This document shows positions 45,100-54,538 of a stretch of DNA of 64,000 bases, piece by piece. Position numbers and translations under genes: made by a program. The notes under the pieces were generated by a model. It did not search any database. It was given only the letters and a program-made list of their open reading frames with translations, and had not been told where the DNA came from. Position 1 is the first letter of the stretch. The number at the start of each line of letters is the position of its first letter. The stretch lies in contig NZ_JAEHOQ010000002.1 of the NCBI RefSeq assembly GCF_016239305.1, positions 1 to 64,000 of the forward strand, read 5' to 3'. The DNA is from Proteus vulgaris (lineage in GTDB: Bacteria > Pseudomonadota > Gammaproteobacteria > Enterobacterales > Enterobacteriaceae).

Positions 45100-47833
45100 T
45101 AATTTAATGTCTGTCTATAATTTGTTATTTGGGCATCAACGATTCTTAGACAATAATACCGGTTTAACAATGGATAGAAGTAAACAACATTTTGTCTTTA
45201 ACCTTGATGGTGTTTTATCAAATAATAGACATACAATAGGATATACACGTTTAGAATCACAGCCTAATGGAGATGCAACAACGGAAGGTCAATCCTTACA
45301 AATATTGGGTTATCTTTATGTATATAAGGCAACAAAAGATAAATATTGGTTAGATAAAGCAATTTGGTGCTTTGATGCCTATATTAAATATTTCTATCAA
45401 GATCAAGCAATCCCCGATCCTCCTCATAATCGATGGTTAAGCCAATGGATTATTAATGGTAAAGAGCCCACGTTATCTAATTGGCCAATTAACTTTGATG
45501 AACCTACTAATTCAGGATTTGTTGATACCGAAATTATGTTTGTTGATGGTATATGTCAAATACCTCATGGTGCGTCTTATTGGGGAGAATACCTTGATAT
45601 AGTGACACAAGCCTATCGTGGCGTATTATCTTATTCAAATATAAATGCCAGAGTTGTCGGACTTAATAATGATGGCAGTATTAATTGGAGTAAAAAGGGT
45701 GAATCTGTTGAATTAGCATGGTTGATTGATTTATACGGACGAAAAATTGATAAGCAAGGTAATGTATTAGAAAAAAATGCGATTGAACCCAAAGGCTATG
45801 TAAAAATGGCATCGCCAATTAATGGATTATGGAAATTGTGTCATGCAAATATTCAACCTGTAGAGAAAGGTGGCTTTCTGATAAAACGAAATATGGCATG
45901 GCATAATAGGCCTCTTAATATCCCTATTATCGATAAACGAAACTATGGAAATGCTGCTGATGCAGAAGAGTGGTTTTTAGAGGCAAGTTATACATTATGG
46001 AAAATAACGAATGAACGCCGTTATTGGTTAGCTTGGCGAAATAGCGCATTAATGTGCATGAGATATGCAAATATTGATTCTAACGATAAGTTCTTCAGAC
46101 AATCTACTACCGAATTAAGCCCGTTTACTGATGGGATCTCCTATGAATATCATTATCCCAAAAATCGCCATATTTCTCTTGATAGGGATAAAGAGGGGTT
46201 TATTAGAATAAAAACGGATGGAAATGCTACGGTGACTTTAGAGCAACAAAGTATTTCAAAAAAAATTGATAAGAACTCTAAAATAACCATTAATGTAGGG
46301 GGAGTAGATAAAAATAAAGCGCCATTAAACGTTAGAATTAATATGGGCATTATTCCACAAAAAAGCAGTAATATTGTGAAAAATTGGTTTTTACCACTTC
46401 CTCATACTTCTACGAATAGTAACGTAATAAAATATGAACTCAGTATGAGTTCGTTTATTCAAAAAAATGAAGAGATTGAATATCTTACTGTTAATGATGT
46501 AGGGTATGTTGAACTTGGTGAAGATATCAAAACTTTATTTGAGTTTGAGGATAATGTTATTGATGGCCGTTCAGCCGTTGTACAACACGTGGAACTTAAA
46601 AATAATAGTAAAATGATGGTGGGTTTTTGGCTAACAAAAGAAGAAAAGGCGGTTCCGACATCATTTACGTATAAATTGGCTAGAAGTAAATGGGAGATTA
46701 TTATTTATGATGCTGAATCTTGGCGTTGGCATTGGATACTACCTATAACAGGAGGTAAGTGGTCCACCATTCAGCTAACGCCTGAAACTCTTGCATTAAC
46801 GACTTATCAACCTTATTACTCTGATAGCGAAATTAAGCCCAAATATCCAAAATTACAAGCGGTATCTAGCGTTACTCTTGCTATAAATGAATTTGAAAAA
46901 GAGAATAGCTCAGAACTTGTTTGGTATTGCTTTAACGATATCCCCATTCATTTTAATGATCTTGATGGTTGGACGCATAAATTTTCAATAACCTTATCAG
47001 GTGATGATAGTTTTGAAGGGCTTATTGGTGATTGTGATATTAGTTATAATGATCTCAATAGACTCGCTTATACCCCCGGCATTATTCCTTTTTCCAATAA
47101 TTCTACAAAAGATTCCTCTCAATTCGATTCATGGCGTGGATTACCTTATCCTGGCTATCAACATCCTTTTATTTATATCCATGAAGAAAATTCACAAACT
47201 CATTTAGAAAATATGTGTCAGTTTCTGTTTGATGCCCAAAAGGCTTATGAAGATAAGTTTAAGGTAAAAGGGCCTGTTGCTATGGCCTATGTTTGGGATC
47301 GCTGGGATAACGTTGAATATGGTGAGGCCGATACCTTTATTTTTAATCATTGGGGGAGTGATGCTTGGGCAGGCTATCAACCTCGGGCTTTTGCCTCAGC
47401 CGCTAGAGCATGGTATGAATTAGTTTTATGTCAGAAAAGCATTCCTGAAAACCTTATTCAATTTACAAATAATTGGGTTGATTATCTTATTCATTTCTTT
47501 GAAAAAGTCGGTGGATTTCCTTGTGAATTTCCTGCAGATTTTCCACCACCAGAAAATCGAAATTTTGTCGGTCATATGACTGGGTTGTGGCTATGTGGCC
47601 TTTGTTTCGCAGCAATGTCTGGGTGTGAAAACAGTAAATTAGATTGGATTATTGAAAAATCGGTTACTGAACTTATTGAACATTATAAGGTTGTGTCTCC
47701 AACAAGCCCCATGAATGGCAGTTGGTCCCCAGCAGTAAGAGTTGGAAGCGATAATGGTATGTTTTATGGTTTTTGGTCAGGTGAGATATTGCGAGGATTA
47801 GGTATGTATATATTGTATAAACAAGAAAGCTGA
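45086..47833 (+). CDS. Large orphan protein, alpha/alpha-toroid-like, phage-associated type
   Basis: A 915-aa protein with no signal peptide. Helical repeats such as YWLDKAIWCFDAYIKYFYQ (near 92), AEEWFLEASYTLWKITNERRYWLAWRNSALM (near 292) and ASAARAWYELVLCQKS (near 771) recall the six-hairpin (alpha/alpha)6 toroid of glycosidases and lyases. The middle (about 350-640) looks beta-rich. Aromatic and acidic residues are abundant (VWDRWDNVEYGEADTF). ATG 45086 has GGAGG five bases upstream. It overlaps the 129-aa gene. I do not recognise a named family; a sugar-acting structural protein of phage origin is the best guess. Confidence 0.6.
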   Translation: MYQNDNLMSVYNLLFGHQRFLDNNTGLTMDRSKQHFVFNLDGVLSNNRHTIGYTRLESQPNGDATTEGQSLQILGYLYVYKATKDKYWLDKAIWCFDAYIKYFYQDQAIPDPPHNRWLSQWIINGKEPTLSNWPINFDEPTNSGFVDTEIMFVDGICQIPHGASYWGEYLDIVTQAYRGVLSYSNINARVVGLNNDGSINWSKKGESVELAWLIDLYGRKIDKQGNVLEKNAIEPKGYVKMASPINGLWKLCHANIQPVEKGGFLIKRNMAWHNRPLNIPIIDKRNYGNAADAEEWFLEASYTLWKITNERRYWLAWRNSALMCMRYANIDSNDKFFRQSTTELSPFTDGISYEYHYPKNRHISLDRDKEGFIRIKTDGNATVTLEQQSISKKIDKNSKITINVGGVDKNKAPLNVRINMGIIPQKSSNIVKNWFLPLPHTSTNSNVIKYELSMSSFIQKNEEIEYLTVNDVGYVELGEDIKTLFEFEDNVIDGRSAVVQHVELKNNSKMMVGFWLTKEEKAVPTSFTYKLARSKWEIIIYDAESWRWHWILPITGGKWSTIQLTPETLALTTYQPYYSDSEIKPKYPKLQAVSSVTLAINEFEKENSSELVWYCFNDIPIHFNDLDGWTHKFSITLSGDDSFEGLIGDCDISYNDLNRLAYTPGIIPFSNNSTKDSSQFDSWRGLPYPGYQHPFIYIHEENSQTHLENMCQFLFDAQKAYEDKFKVKGPVAMAYVWDRWDNVEYGEADTFIFNHWGSDAWAGYQPRAFASAARAWYELVLCQKSIPENLIQFTNNWVDYLIHFFEKVGGFPCEFPADFPPPENRNFVGHMTGLWLCGLCFAAMSGCENSKLDWIIEKSVTELIEHYKVVSPTSPMNGSWSPAVRVGSDNGMFYGFWSGEILRGLGMYILYKQES

Positions 47834-47875
47834 TTAATTAATAGATTAACTTTACCCATCCTCAAGTAGCCTCAG

Positions 47876-48010
47876 TTAAGGCATAAATCGATAACTGATC
47901 CCCGTTTCTGTTATTAAGTGTACAGAATATGTGGGATCGGCTTCTAATTTTTGACGCAGATGGCCCATATAAATGCGTAAATAATGGCTATGTTCAACAA
48001 AATTAGGCCT
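47876..48010 (-). pseudogene. kdpE: kdpE remnant (C-terminal DNA-binding end)
   Basis: On the minus strand the last 41 codons read VEHSHYLRIYMGHLRQKLEA and then a stretch ending TETGISYRFMP and a stop, close to the C-terminus of KdpE (potassium response regulator). Just upstream the sequence continues as CAT GTT TGA AGG CCT AAT, where KdpE has QVWGPN: Trp has become a stop. One extra T then shifts the frame before VEH. No kdpFABC or kdpD gene is present. It is a decaying fragment. Confidence 0.85.
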
Positions 48011-48029
48011 TCAAACATGTAATAGGTTT

Positions 48030-48331
48030 TAAAACCACAGCAACGCCAAATAACATGATTCAGTTTGAATAACCCAATGAGGCAAATCACCTTCAATCAG
48101 GCGAGCCAAATAATCCCCCAAGTATTTTTCTCATTACAAATAGTGTAATCAAAAAAACAATGTCACAGCACCGAATATCAGCATCAGAACAATCCTTTTA
48201 CTATTTAGATTAGTGAGCGTACTTAATGGGCTGTAAAGATGTTGATAAAAAAGGGATGGGTGGTGTAAAAAAAGTATAAAAATGGCTGATAGGTGATTCA
48301 TTGACTCCTTGATTGGTTGAAATAATGTCAT
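48030..48331 (-). pseudogene. Chemoreceptor/sensor-like remnant (membrane helix plus HAMP-like)
   Basis: On the minus strand an open stretch starts MTLFQPIKESMNHLSAI and reaches a membrane helix (RIVLMLIFGAVTLFF), then a stop. With one base shifted it continues ITLFVMRKILGGLFGSPD; with another shift it reads DYLARLIEGDLPHWVIQTES. Together these follow the 'lGGxPxYaaxxxrxIAxGDL' entry into the HAMP of methyl-accepting proteins. At least two frameshifts and truncation next to the kdpE remnant mark it as decayed. The identification is tentative. Confidence 0.5.
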
Positions 48332-48399
48332 GCCTTTGTTAGATCTAAGTTAGGTTTAAATTAAGTGAATAGAAATTAGCACTCTCTAGGGGATATTGA

Positions 48400-49086
48400 A
48401 TGAATACTCTCTATCTAAAGACCAAATGGTTTTTATACTTCTTAAGCTTATTAATCATTTCATCTATCTGCATGGTTAAAGCGATGGCAAATTCTGATAA
48501 GGCATACCTAGTTACACTGGCGCAAGAGGGAAATTTATCTGAATTAAAACGTCAGATAGAACAAGGTGCAAATATTGAACAACGTGATCTAAAGTTACGC
48601 ACACCGCTAATGGCGGCCACACATGCCAACCAAATTGAGGTTGCAAAATATCTGATTGAGCATGGTGCAGATGTTAATGCCCGTGATGCTATTCATGATT
48701 CACCGTATCTTTATGCGGGTGCAAGAGGGTTACAGGAGATCTTAGAATTAACGTTATCGCATGGCGCCTCGCTTAAAAGTGTTAATCGTTACGGTGGAAC
48801 AGCATTAATTCCTGCTTCTGAGCGAGGCCATGTAAAAACAGTAAAAACATTGATTGATGCTGGTGTAGATGTTGATCATATTAATCGTTTAGGCTGGACG
48901 GCTTTAATCGAAGCAATTATTTTAGGTGATGGTAGTCAAAAATATGAAGAGATTGTGACTTTACTTATTGAAGGTGGAGCTAATGTTAACCTTACCGATG
49001 GCTCTGGCCATACACCTTTAACCTTAGCTAAAGATAAAGGCTATACAAACATTGTTAATATACTTGAACAAGCGGGGGCAAAATAA
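48400..49086 (+). CDS. Secreted ankyrin-repeat protein
   Basis: A 228-aa protein with an N-terminal signal or anchor segment (FLYFLSLLIISSICMVKAMA) and about five ankyrin repeats from residue 38 to the end (RTPLMAATHANQIEVAKYLIEHGADVN, GTALIPASERGHVKTVKTLIDAGVDVD, HTPLTLAKDKGYTNIVNILEQAGAK). Ankyrin repeats bind proteins. Its stop codon shares a base with the start of the deaminase gene (TAATG), so the two are coupled, although one looks exported and the other cytoplasmic. Function unknown. Confidence 0.82.
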   Translation: MNTLYLKTKWFLYFLSLLIISSICMVKAMANSDKAYLVTLAQEGNLSELKRQIEQGANIEQRDLKLRTPLMAATHANQIEVAKYLIEHGADVNARDAIHDSPYLYAGARGLQEILELTLSHGASLKSVNRYGGTALIPASERGHVKTVKTLIDAGVDVDHINRLGWTALIEAIILGDGSQKYEEIVTLLIEGGANVNLTDGSGHTPLTLAKDKGYTNIVNILEQAGAK

Positions 49087-49547
49087 TGTCAGATAATCAA
49101 TTTATACAACAAGCCATATCGCTTGCAATGGATAATGTGAAAGCAGGTGGAAGGCCATTTGGCGCGGTCATTGTGAATAATGGTCAAGTGATTGCAAGTG
49201 CCGTTAATCAAATAATAACGACGAATGATCCCACAGCCCATGCTGAATTATTAGCATTACGGGAAGCAGGTAAAGTATTAGGGCGAACAAAATTAGATGA
49301 TTGTGTCGTTTATGCCAGTGGGCAACCTTGCCCAATGTGTCTTGCCGCAATGCGTATGGCGGGAATTTCTAAAATTTTTTATGCCTATTCTAATGAGGAT
49401 GCAGAGCCATACGGACTATCGACAGCCAGTATTGCCAAGGTATTAAGAAAGTTACCAGAACAACAAGAAGGCCTTCAATTTGTACAGATAAAAACTGAAG
49501 ATGAAATGCAACCCGAGCTTTATCAATATTGGTCAAAGCAATCTTAA
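49086..49547 (+). CDS. Nucleoside/guanine deaminase family protein
   Basis: Zinc deaminase of the cytidine/deoxycytidylate deaminase fold, 153 aa, close to B. subtilis GuaD (about 156) in length. Zinc ligands and catalytic Glu are in PTAHAELLALREAG (HAE, near 53) and ASGQPCPMCLAAMRMAGI (PCPMC, near 80). By family it deaminates guanine or a related base. It is coupled to the ankyrin gene by TAATG and followed by a terminator. Confidence 0.85.
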   Translation: MSDNQFIQQAISLAMDNVKAGGRPFGAVIVNNGQVIASAVNQIITTNDPTAHAELLALREAGKVLGRTKLDDCVVYASGQPCPMCLAAMRMAGISKIFYAYSNEDAEPYGLSTASIAKVLRKLPEQQEGLQFVQIKTEDEMQPELYQYWSKQS

Positions 49548-49569
49548 CGAAGTCAATTTTTCTATAAAT

Positions 49570-49633
49570 AAAAGTCCTAAAAGAGAGAACTAAAGTAACT
49601 GCAAAAAATTAGATACTTTTAGGACTTTTTATT
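49570..49633. terminator. Bidirectional terminator between deaminase and dmsD
   Basis: AAAAGTCCTAAAAG (49570-49583) pairs with CTTTTAGGACTTTTT (49616-49630) across a 32-base loop. Confidence 0.75.
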
Positions 49634-49651
49634 TTTACTATTTATTATTAA

Positions 49652-50263
49652 TCAACAAAACAATTGTTTTTCAGCGGGGATAACATTTAACTGCGACTGC
49701 CAACTTTTGAGCGTTAATGTCGCCAACATGGCTAAACCTTCGTAATAAGGGAATGCCCCTTGCAAAGATAACTTCTCTAAATAACGATAAGCCCACGGCA
49801 GAAGGTGTTCTGCTAATAGCTCATTGAGTTTTTCAGGGCGAGTTTCTGCAATCCATGCCACCATCATTACCATTAAACCAAAGTGATCTTCAGGCTCATT
49901 TTGAGTTAACGCAATATCAATGCCATTTTCTAGCATCCATTCACGTAAATCTAATGTTGAATTGCCAAATAATACATTTTCATGATCAAGATAGACCGAG
50001 CCCCAAGGCGGCGCTGGAAGTGCGTAAGGGCCGACAAATAAACGCTGATACGCTTGTGCTAAAGTTTCTTCATTTAATGAAGTTTGTGAAAGTAGGCTTG
50101 CAATACGTTGTTTTTCTTCCGCACTGCCATAAGGCCATTCTTCAATCCACTTTTGACTCGACAGTAGTTCGACAATGTCACTTTTTTCTGTGGGTGCATA
50201 ATAAAACGCCGCACCTAAAATACGGGCGGTGAGAGAAATGTCAGTAATAAGTTGTTGTTCCAT
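49652..50263 (-). CDS. dmsD: DmsD, Tat proofreading chaperone of DMSO reductase
   Basis: TorD/DmsD-family cytoplasmic chaperone, 203 aa, all-helical. The conserved YQRLFVGPYALPAPPWGSVYLDHENVLFG block (near 68-96) and EDHFGLMVMMVAW (near 124) are the family's signal-peptide-binding elements. It binds the twin-arginine leader of DmsA until the molybdenum cofactor is inserted. It lies 174 bases downstream of dmsC, behind a possible terminator, so it may have its own promoter. Confidence 0.93.
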   Translation of the reverse strand: MEQQLITDISLTARILGAAFYYAPTEKSDIVELLSSQKWIEEWPYGSAEEKQRIASLLSQTSLNEETLAQAYQRLFVGPYALPAPPWGSVYLDHENVLFGNSTLDLREWMLENGIDIALTQNEPEDHFGLMVMMVAWIAETRPEKLNELLAEHLLPWAYRYLEKLSLQGAFPYYEGLAMLATLTLKSWQSQLNVIPAEKQLFC

Positions 50264-50361
50264 AATATTTTTATAATCCGCTTAGATTTATTGTCTTTAC
50301 TATATGCGATTTTCTATCTAAACATAATGACGAAGATTAAAAAAGAGTGATACCGCATTAT

Positions 50362-50420
50362 AAAAGGAAAACCGCCATAACAGATAAAAAGCGTGGGCTT
50401 TTTGGCTATTACAGCGGTTT
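50362..50420 (-). terminator. Probable terminator of dmsABC
   Basis: On the minus strand AAACCGC (50414-50420) and GCGGTTT (50369-50375) close a longer imperfect stem, followed by TTCCTTTTAT. It separates dmsC from dmsD. Confidence 0.5.
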
Positions 50421-50437
50421 AAAGGCAGCGCTTTTAA

Positions 50438-51295
50438 TTAACCAACGACCGCCATACCGACCGTCATATGTAAACCATAGAAAACACCGCGTCCGATAAA
50501 CTCACCGGCAAACACTAAAATAAAGCCCAACGCTAATAAAGCAACAGAAGGGTTATTTTTACGCAGAAGTGGTGCAATCCAGCAACTTAAGCCTAAAACT
50601 AAAGCTACTAATTTAGTTCCCATTAAAGCACCATAGTTAGGCACTAAATCCACAGCTTTTTGTACAGAGGTTTGAATAGAACCTAATTCAAAGCCTTGTG
50701 ATGTTGCCACAATAGCGCTTACAACAATCGCGATAACACTTAATAATGGTAATGTGCTGATGCAATTGAGGTTAAAACCTGCAATACGCAACAAAAGAGC
50801 TGCTAAAATAGGGCCACCGATAAAGGCGGTTAGCACAAAATTAAATGTAGTGTAGCTGGTATACCACGTTGGAACGGTATCAATTTGGTATACGTGAGAT
50901 ATTGCTGTAATAAATAATGCGGCTAATACCATAACCAGCGCGACCCATAATTTACCTAATGCAGCAGGCATTTTATTAAGTACAGCCAATAACCAGTAAA
51001 TACCTCCCAAGGCAAAGAAAATCGAACCACTGGCAATTTCATTACTTAATGATGAGTGACCAAGACGAAGTAATGAGTTAAATGCGCGTAATGGGGTTCC
51101 CATGTGCATCATGGATAATAAGAAACCGATTCCCATTAATGCCCAAAGACCAAACATGCTGTAATGTACTTTTCTGTTCATTTCGGGAGAAAGCTTACCC
51201 GAAAGAATGGCGCATCCCATAATAACAAAAGCGCCAGCAACACTTTGCCCGATAACAGTAAAGAACATCAGTGGCCATTCATGCAATCCCACCAT
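50438..51295 (-). CDS. dmsC: DMSO reductase membrane anchor DmsC
   Basis: Inner-membrane menaquinol-oxidising anchor, 285 aa with eight hydrophobic segments (E. coli DmsC 287). It starts MVGLHEWPLMFFTVIGQSVAG and has MMHMGTPLRAFNSLLRLGHSSLSNEI near 63. ATG 51295 follows GGAGGTGTAAG and lies one base after the dmsB stop; a start 21 codons upstream would overlap dmsB and has no site. It completes the dmsABC operon. Confidence 0.95.
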   Translation of the reverse strand: MVGLHEWPLMFFTVIGQSVAGAFVIMGCAILSGKLSPEMNRKVHYSMFGLWALMGIGFLLSMMHMGTPLRAFNSLLRLGHSSLSNEIASGSIFFALGGIYWLLAVLNKMPAALGKLWVALVMVLAALFITAISHVYQIDTVPTWYTSYTTFNFVLTAFIGGPILAALLLRIAGFNLNCISTLPLLSVIAIVVSAIVATSQGFELGSIQTSVQKAVDLVPNYGALMGTKLVALVLGLSCWIAPLLRKNNPSVALLALGFILVFAGEFIGRGVFYGLHMTVGMAVVG

Positions 51296-51296
51296 C

Positions 51297-51914
51297 TTAC
51301 ACCTCCTCTGGGTTTGCCAGATGACCAGTGGTATCACCCACAGGACGGCTATTGGCATTTAATTTAAGGACAATATTTGGCTTGGTGTATTTTGCTGAAG
51401 GAAGTGGGGCGATTTCAGCTAAATCACCGTATTTAGCGCGTAATTCTTCAATCGGTGCCATATCTAATGCACGTAGTGGGCAAGACTCAACACAAATCGG
51501 TTTTTTGCCTTCAGCTACACGCTCATAGCAACCGTCACATTTGGTCATATGACCTTTGACTTCATCAAATTGCGGTGCGCCATAAGGACATGCCATGTGA
51601 CAATAGCGGCAACCTATACAAATATCTTCATTAACGACAACAAAGCCATCTTCACGTTTATGCATTGCACCACTTGGGCAAACTTTTGCACAAGCAGGAT
51701 CGTCACAGTGGTTACATGAAATGGATAAGTAATAGGCAAAAACATTTTGTGTATAAACGCCGTCTTGTTCAGTCCAATCGCCACCAGCATATTCATAGAT
51801 ACGGCGGAAATTGACATCAGGGGATAAATTTTTAAAATCCTTGCACGCCAGTTCACAGGTTTTGCAGCCGGTGCAACGACTTGAATCAATGTAAAAACCA
51901 TATTGCGTTGACAT
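51297..51914 (-). CDS. dmsB: DMSO reductase ferredoxin subunit DmsB
   Basis: Electron-transfer subunit with four [4Fe-4S] clusters, 205 aa, the E. coli length. Motifs: CTGCKTCELACKDFKNL (near 14), CNHCDDPACAKVCPSGAM (near 67), CIGCRYCHMACPYGAP (near 99) and CDGCYERVAEGKKPICVESCP (near 126). The start lies 11 bases after the dmsA stop. Confidence 0.96.
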   Translation of the reverse strand: MSTQYGFYIDSSRCTGCKTCELACKDFKNLSPDVNFRRIYEYAGGDWTEQDGVYTQNVFAYYLSISCNHCDDPACAKVCPSGAMHKREDGFVVVNEDICIGCRYCHMACPYGAPQFDEVKGHMTKCDGCYERVAEGKKPICVESCPLRALDMAPIEELRAKYGDLAEIAPLPSAKYTKPNIVLKLNANSRPVGDTTGHLANPEEV

Positions 51915-51925
51915 AACCAGACTCC

Positions 51926-54364
51926 TTACGCCTTGACGACTTCAACAAGATTACTGTGAGAAGGATTACCCTTGGCAAGTGGCGAAGGGCGTTGTGTCGT
52001 TAACACGTTAATGCTACCTGCGTGATCAATGCGGTTACTATCTGGGTTATACCAAGCACCTTCACTTAAACCGACTACACCGGGTAAAATACGAGGTGTC
52101 ACTTTTGCGTTGATCCTAACTTCACCACGATCGTTATAAATACGCACTAAATCACCGTGTTTAATGCCTCGTTTTGATGCATCAACAGGGTTTATCCATA
52201 TTTCTTGTGGACATGCAGCTTTTAAAACATCTACGTTGCCATAAGTTGAGTGAGTACGTGATTTATAGTGGAACCCCGTCATTTGTAATGGATATTTTTC
52301 CATTGCCGGATCACCATAGCTTTCAAAACCAGCAGAATAAATCGGCAGTGGATCAATGACATCGTCAGATGCCAGTTCCCATGTCGCTTTAATGTCAGCA
52401 AGTTGAGAAGAATAAATCTCAATTTTACCTGATGGTGTCGTTAATGGGTTGTTTTCAGGATCTTCTCGGAATTGGCGATAAGCAACATGATGGCCTTCAG
52501 GGTCGCGTTTTTTGAAGATCCCTTGAGTACGGAACTCTTCAAAAGTTGGAAGTTCAGGTAAGTTTTGACGAGATTGTTCGTAAAGGTGACGTAACCACTC
52601 TTCTTGAGTTCTGTTTTCAGTGAATTTTTCACCAACCCCCATGCGTTTTGCAATTTCGCTGGTCATTTCATAGATATTACGGCTTTCAAAGCGAGGTTTA
52701 ATTGCTTGATCAGCAAAAATTACATACGCCATATTACCCGCCGATGCATCCATACAGAAATCCATTTGCTCTGATGCAGTACAATCAGGAAGTAGAATAT
52801 CGGCATATTTAGCAGATGCTGTCATATGGTTATCGATCACCACAATCATTTCGCATTTTTTATCGTCCTGCAGAATGTCATGAGTACGATTGATTTCAGA
52901 ATGTTGGTTAACTAAACAGTTACCTGCGTAGTTCCAAACCATTTTGATAGGCACATCCAGTTTATCTTTACCACGAATACCATCACGTGTTGCCGTCATT
53001 TCTGGACCACGTAAGATTGCATCCGTCCACATAAACATAGAAATGCTGGTGGTGACAGGGTTAGTGAAGGTAGGCATACGAACAAAAGGAATGCTGTAAG
53101 AGCCTTCGCGAGCACCAGTATTACCGCCGTTAATACCCACATTACCAGTTAAAATAGAGAGCATTGCAATCGCACGAGAGGCTAATTCACCATTAGAACG
53201 ACGCTGTGGTCCCCAACCCTGAGTGATATAAGCAGGTTTTGCCATCGCAATTTCACGAGCCAATTTCACAATACGAGAAGCGGGAATACCTGTAATTTGC
53301 GCTGCCCATTCTGGCGTTTTAGGCTGGCCGTCTGCGCCATCACCTAAAATATAAGCTTTGTAGTGACCATTTTTTGGCGCGCCTTCTGGTAGAGTGGTTT
53401 CATCATAACCTACGCAATATTTATCTAGGAAAGGCTTATCAACTAAGTCTTCTTTGATCATGACATACGCTAATGCATTGACTAATGCGGCATCAGTTCC
53501 CGGACGAATAGGGATCCACTCATCTTCACGGCCTGCACCAGTATCCGTATAACGCGGATCGATGATAATCATTCGCGCATCAGATTTCTCACGGGCTTGC
53601 TCAACATAATAGGTGACACCGCCACCACTCATCCGTGTTTCACCTGGATTATTACCAAACATCACAACCAGTTTGGTGTTTTCAATATCTGAAGGACTAT
53701 TACCATCCGCCCAGCCACCATAGGTGTAATTTAATCCAGCTGCGATTTGTGCCGTACTGTAATCACCGTAGTGATTAAGATAACCACCACAACAATTCAT
53801 TAAACGAGCAATTAATGTCGCCCCCGGTGGCCAAGACTTCGTCATGGTGCCACCTAATGTTCCAGTACCGTAGTTTAAATAAATAGATTCATTACCATAA
53901 TCTTTAATCAAACGTTTCATGGTATCTGAAATCGTATCGAAGGCTTCATCCCATGAAATACGTTCAAATTTACCTTCACCACGCTTACCCACTCGTTTCA
54001 TGGGGTAGCGTAAACGGTCAGGATTGTAAACACGACGACGCATTGAGCGACCACGTAAACAGGCGCGAACTTGGTGTAATTCTTCGTAGACATCATTACC
54101 AGTGTTGTCGGTTTCTACATATTTAATTTCACCATCAACAACATGCATACGTAATGGGCATCGACTACCACAGTTTACTGTACAGGCACTCCACACCACT
54201 TTTTCGCTGTTCGTTGTCGGTTTTGTCTCGGTGGCGATGGCTTGATTAAAGGGGAGAGATAATCCCCCAGCAGTTATTGCTAAACCACCCGCAGCACCTG
54301 TTTTTACAAAACGACGGCGAGATAAGGGAGTGGAAAGTAACGCCATCTCTTTGATGTTTTTCAT
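51926..54364 (-). CDS. dmsA: DMSO reductase catalytic subunit DmsA
   Basis: Periplasm-facing molybdopterin subunit, 812 aa (E. coli DmsA about 814). The Tat leader is LSRRRFVKTGAAGG near residue 15. The N-terminal Fe-S motif is CTVNCGSRC (x3/x3 spacing), with a fourth Cys in VRACLRGRS. HYGDYSTAQIA carries the expected Mo-ligand Ser. It reduces DMSO and related S- or N-oxides in anaerobic respiration. A near-consensus FNR box lies about 160 bases upstream. It is clearly different from the paralogue at 8648. Confidence 0.96.
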   Translation of the reverse strand: MKNIKEMALLSTPLSRRRFVKTGAAGGLAITAGGLSLPFNQAIATETKPTTNSEKVVWSACTVNCGSRCPLRMHVVDGEIKYVETDNTGNDVYEELHQVRACLRGRSMRRRVYNPDRLRYPMKRVGKRGEGKFERISWDEAFDTISDTMKRLIKDYGNESIYLNYGTGTLGGTMTKSWPPGATLIARLMNCCGGYLNHYGDYSTAQIAAGLNYTYGGWADGNSPSDIENTKLVVMFGNNPGETRMSGGGVTYYVEQAREKSDARMIIIDPRYTDTGAGREDEWIPIRPGTDAALVNALAYVMIKEDLVDKPFLDKYCVGYDETTLPEGAPKNGHYKAYILGDGADGQPKTPEWAAQITGIPASRIVKLAREIAMAKPAYITQGWGPQRRSNGELASRAIAMLSILTGNVGINGGNTGAREGSYSIPFVRMPTFTNPVTTSISMFMWTDAILRGPEMTATRDGIRGKDKLDVPIKMVWNYAGNCLVNQHSEINRTHDILQDDKKCEMIVVIDNHMTASAKYADILLPDCTASEQMDFCMDASAGNMAYVIFADQAIKPRFESRNIYEMTSEIAKRMGVGEKFTENRTQEEWLRHLYEQSRQNLPELPTFEEFRTQGIFKKRDPEGHHVAYRQFREDPENNPLTTPSGKIEIYSSQLADIKATWELASDDVIDPLPIYSAGFESYGDPAMEKYPLQMTGFHYKSRTHSTYGNVDVLKAACPQEIWINPVDASKRGIKHGDLVRIYNDRGEVRINAKVTPRILPGVVGLSEGAWYNPDSNRIDHAGSINVLTTQRPSPLAKGNPSHSNLVEVVKA

Positions 54365-54524
54365 ACATTACTCACTTGATTATTTATATTTTTAAGAAAA
54401 AAAAGAAGCTAACAAGCTTATAAAGAAATAATTATTGTTATTGTTGTTAAAAAATAAGCACTTTAACGTAGGCAATAAAACCCAACTGTTAATGTGGATA
54501 CTACGTATTTTCTAAAAGTTGTAG

Positions 54525-54538
54525 TTGCTTTACATCAA
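54525..54538 (-). promoter_or_regulatory. FNR-like box upstream of dmsA
   Basis: On the minus strand TTGATGTAAAGCAA matches TTGAT-N4-ATCAA with one mismatch. A -10-like TAGTAT at 54498-54503 puts the box near -41, a class II arrangement, with a leader of about 125 bases before dmsA. Confidence 0.6.

Noticed and set aside
44710-47833. Prophage remnant containing the two orphan genes
   Set aside because: No capsid, terminase, lysis, tail assembly or repressor gene is adjacent, and the recombinase at 36250 is separated by housekeeping genes.
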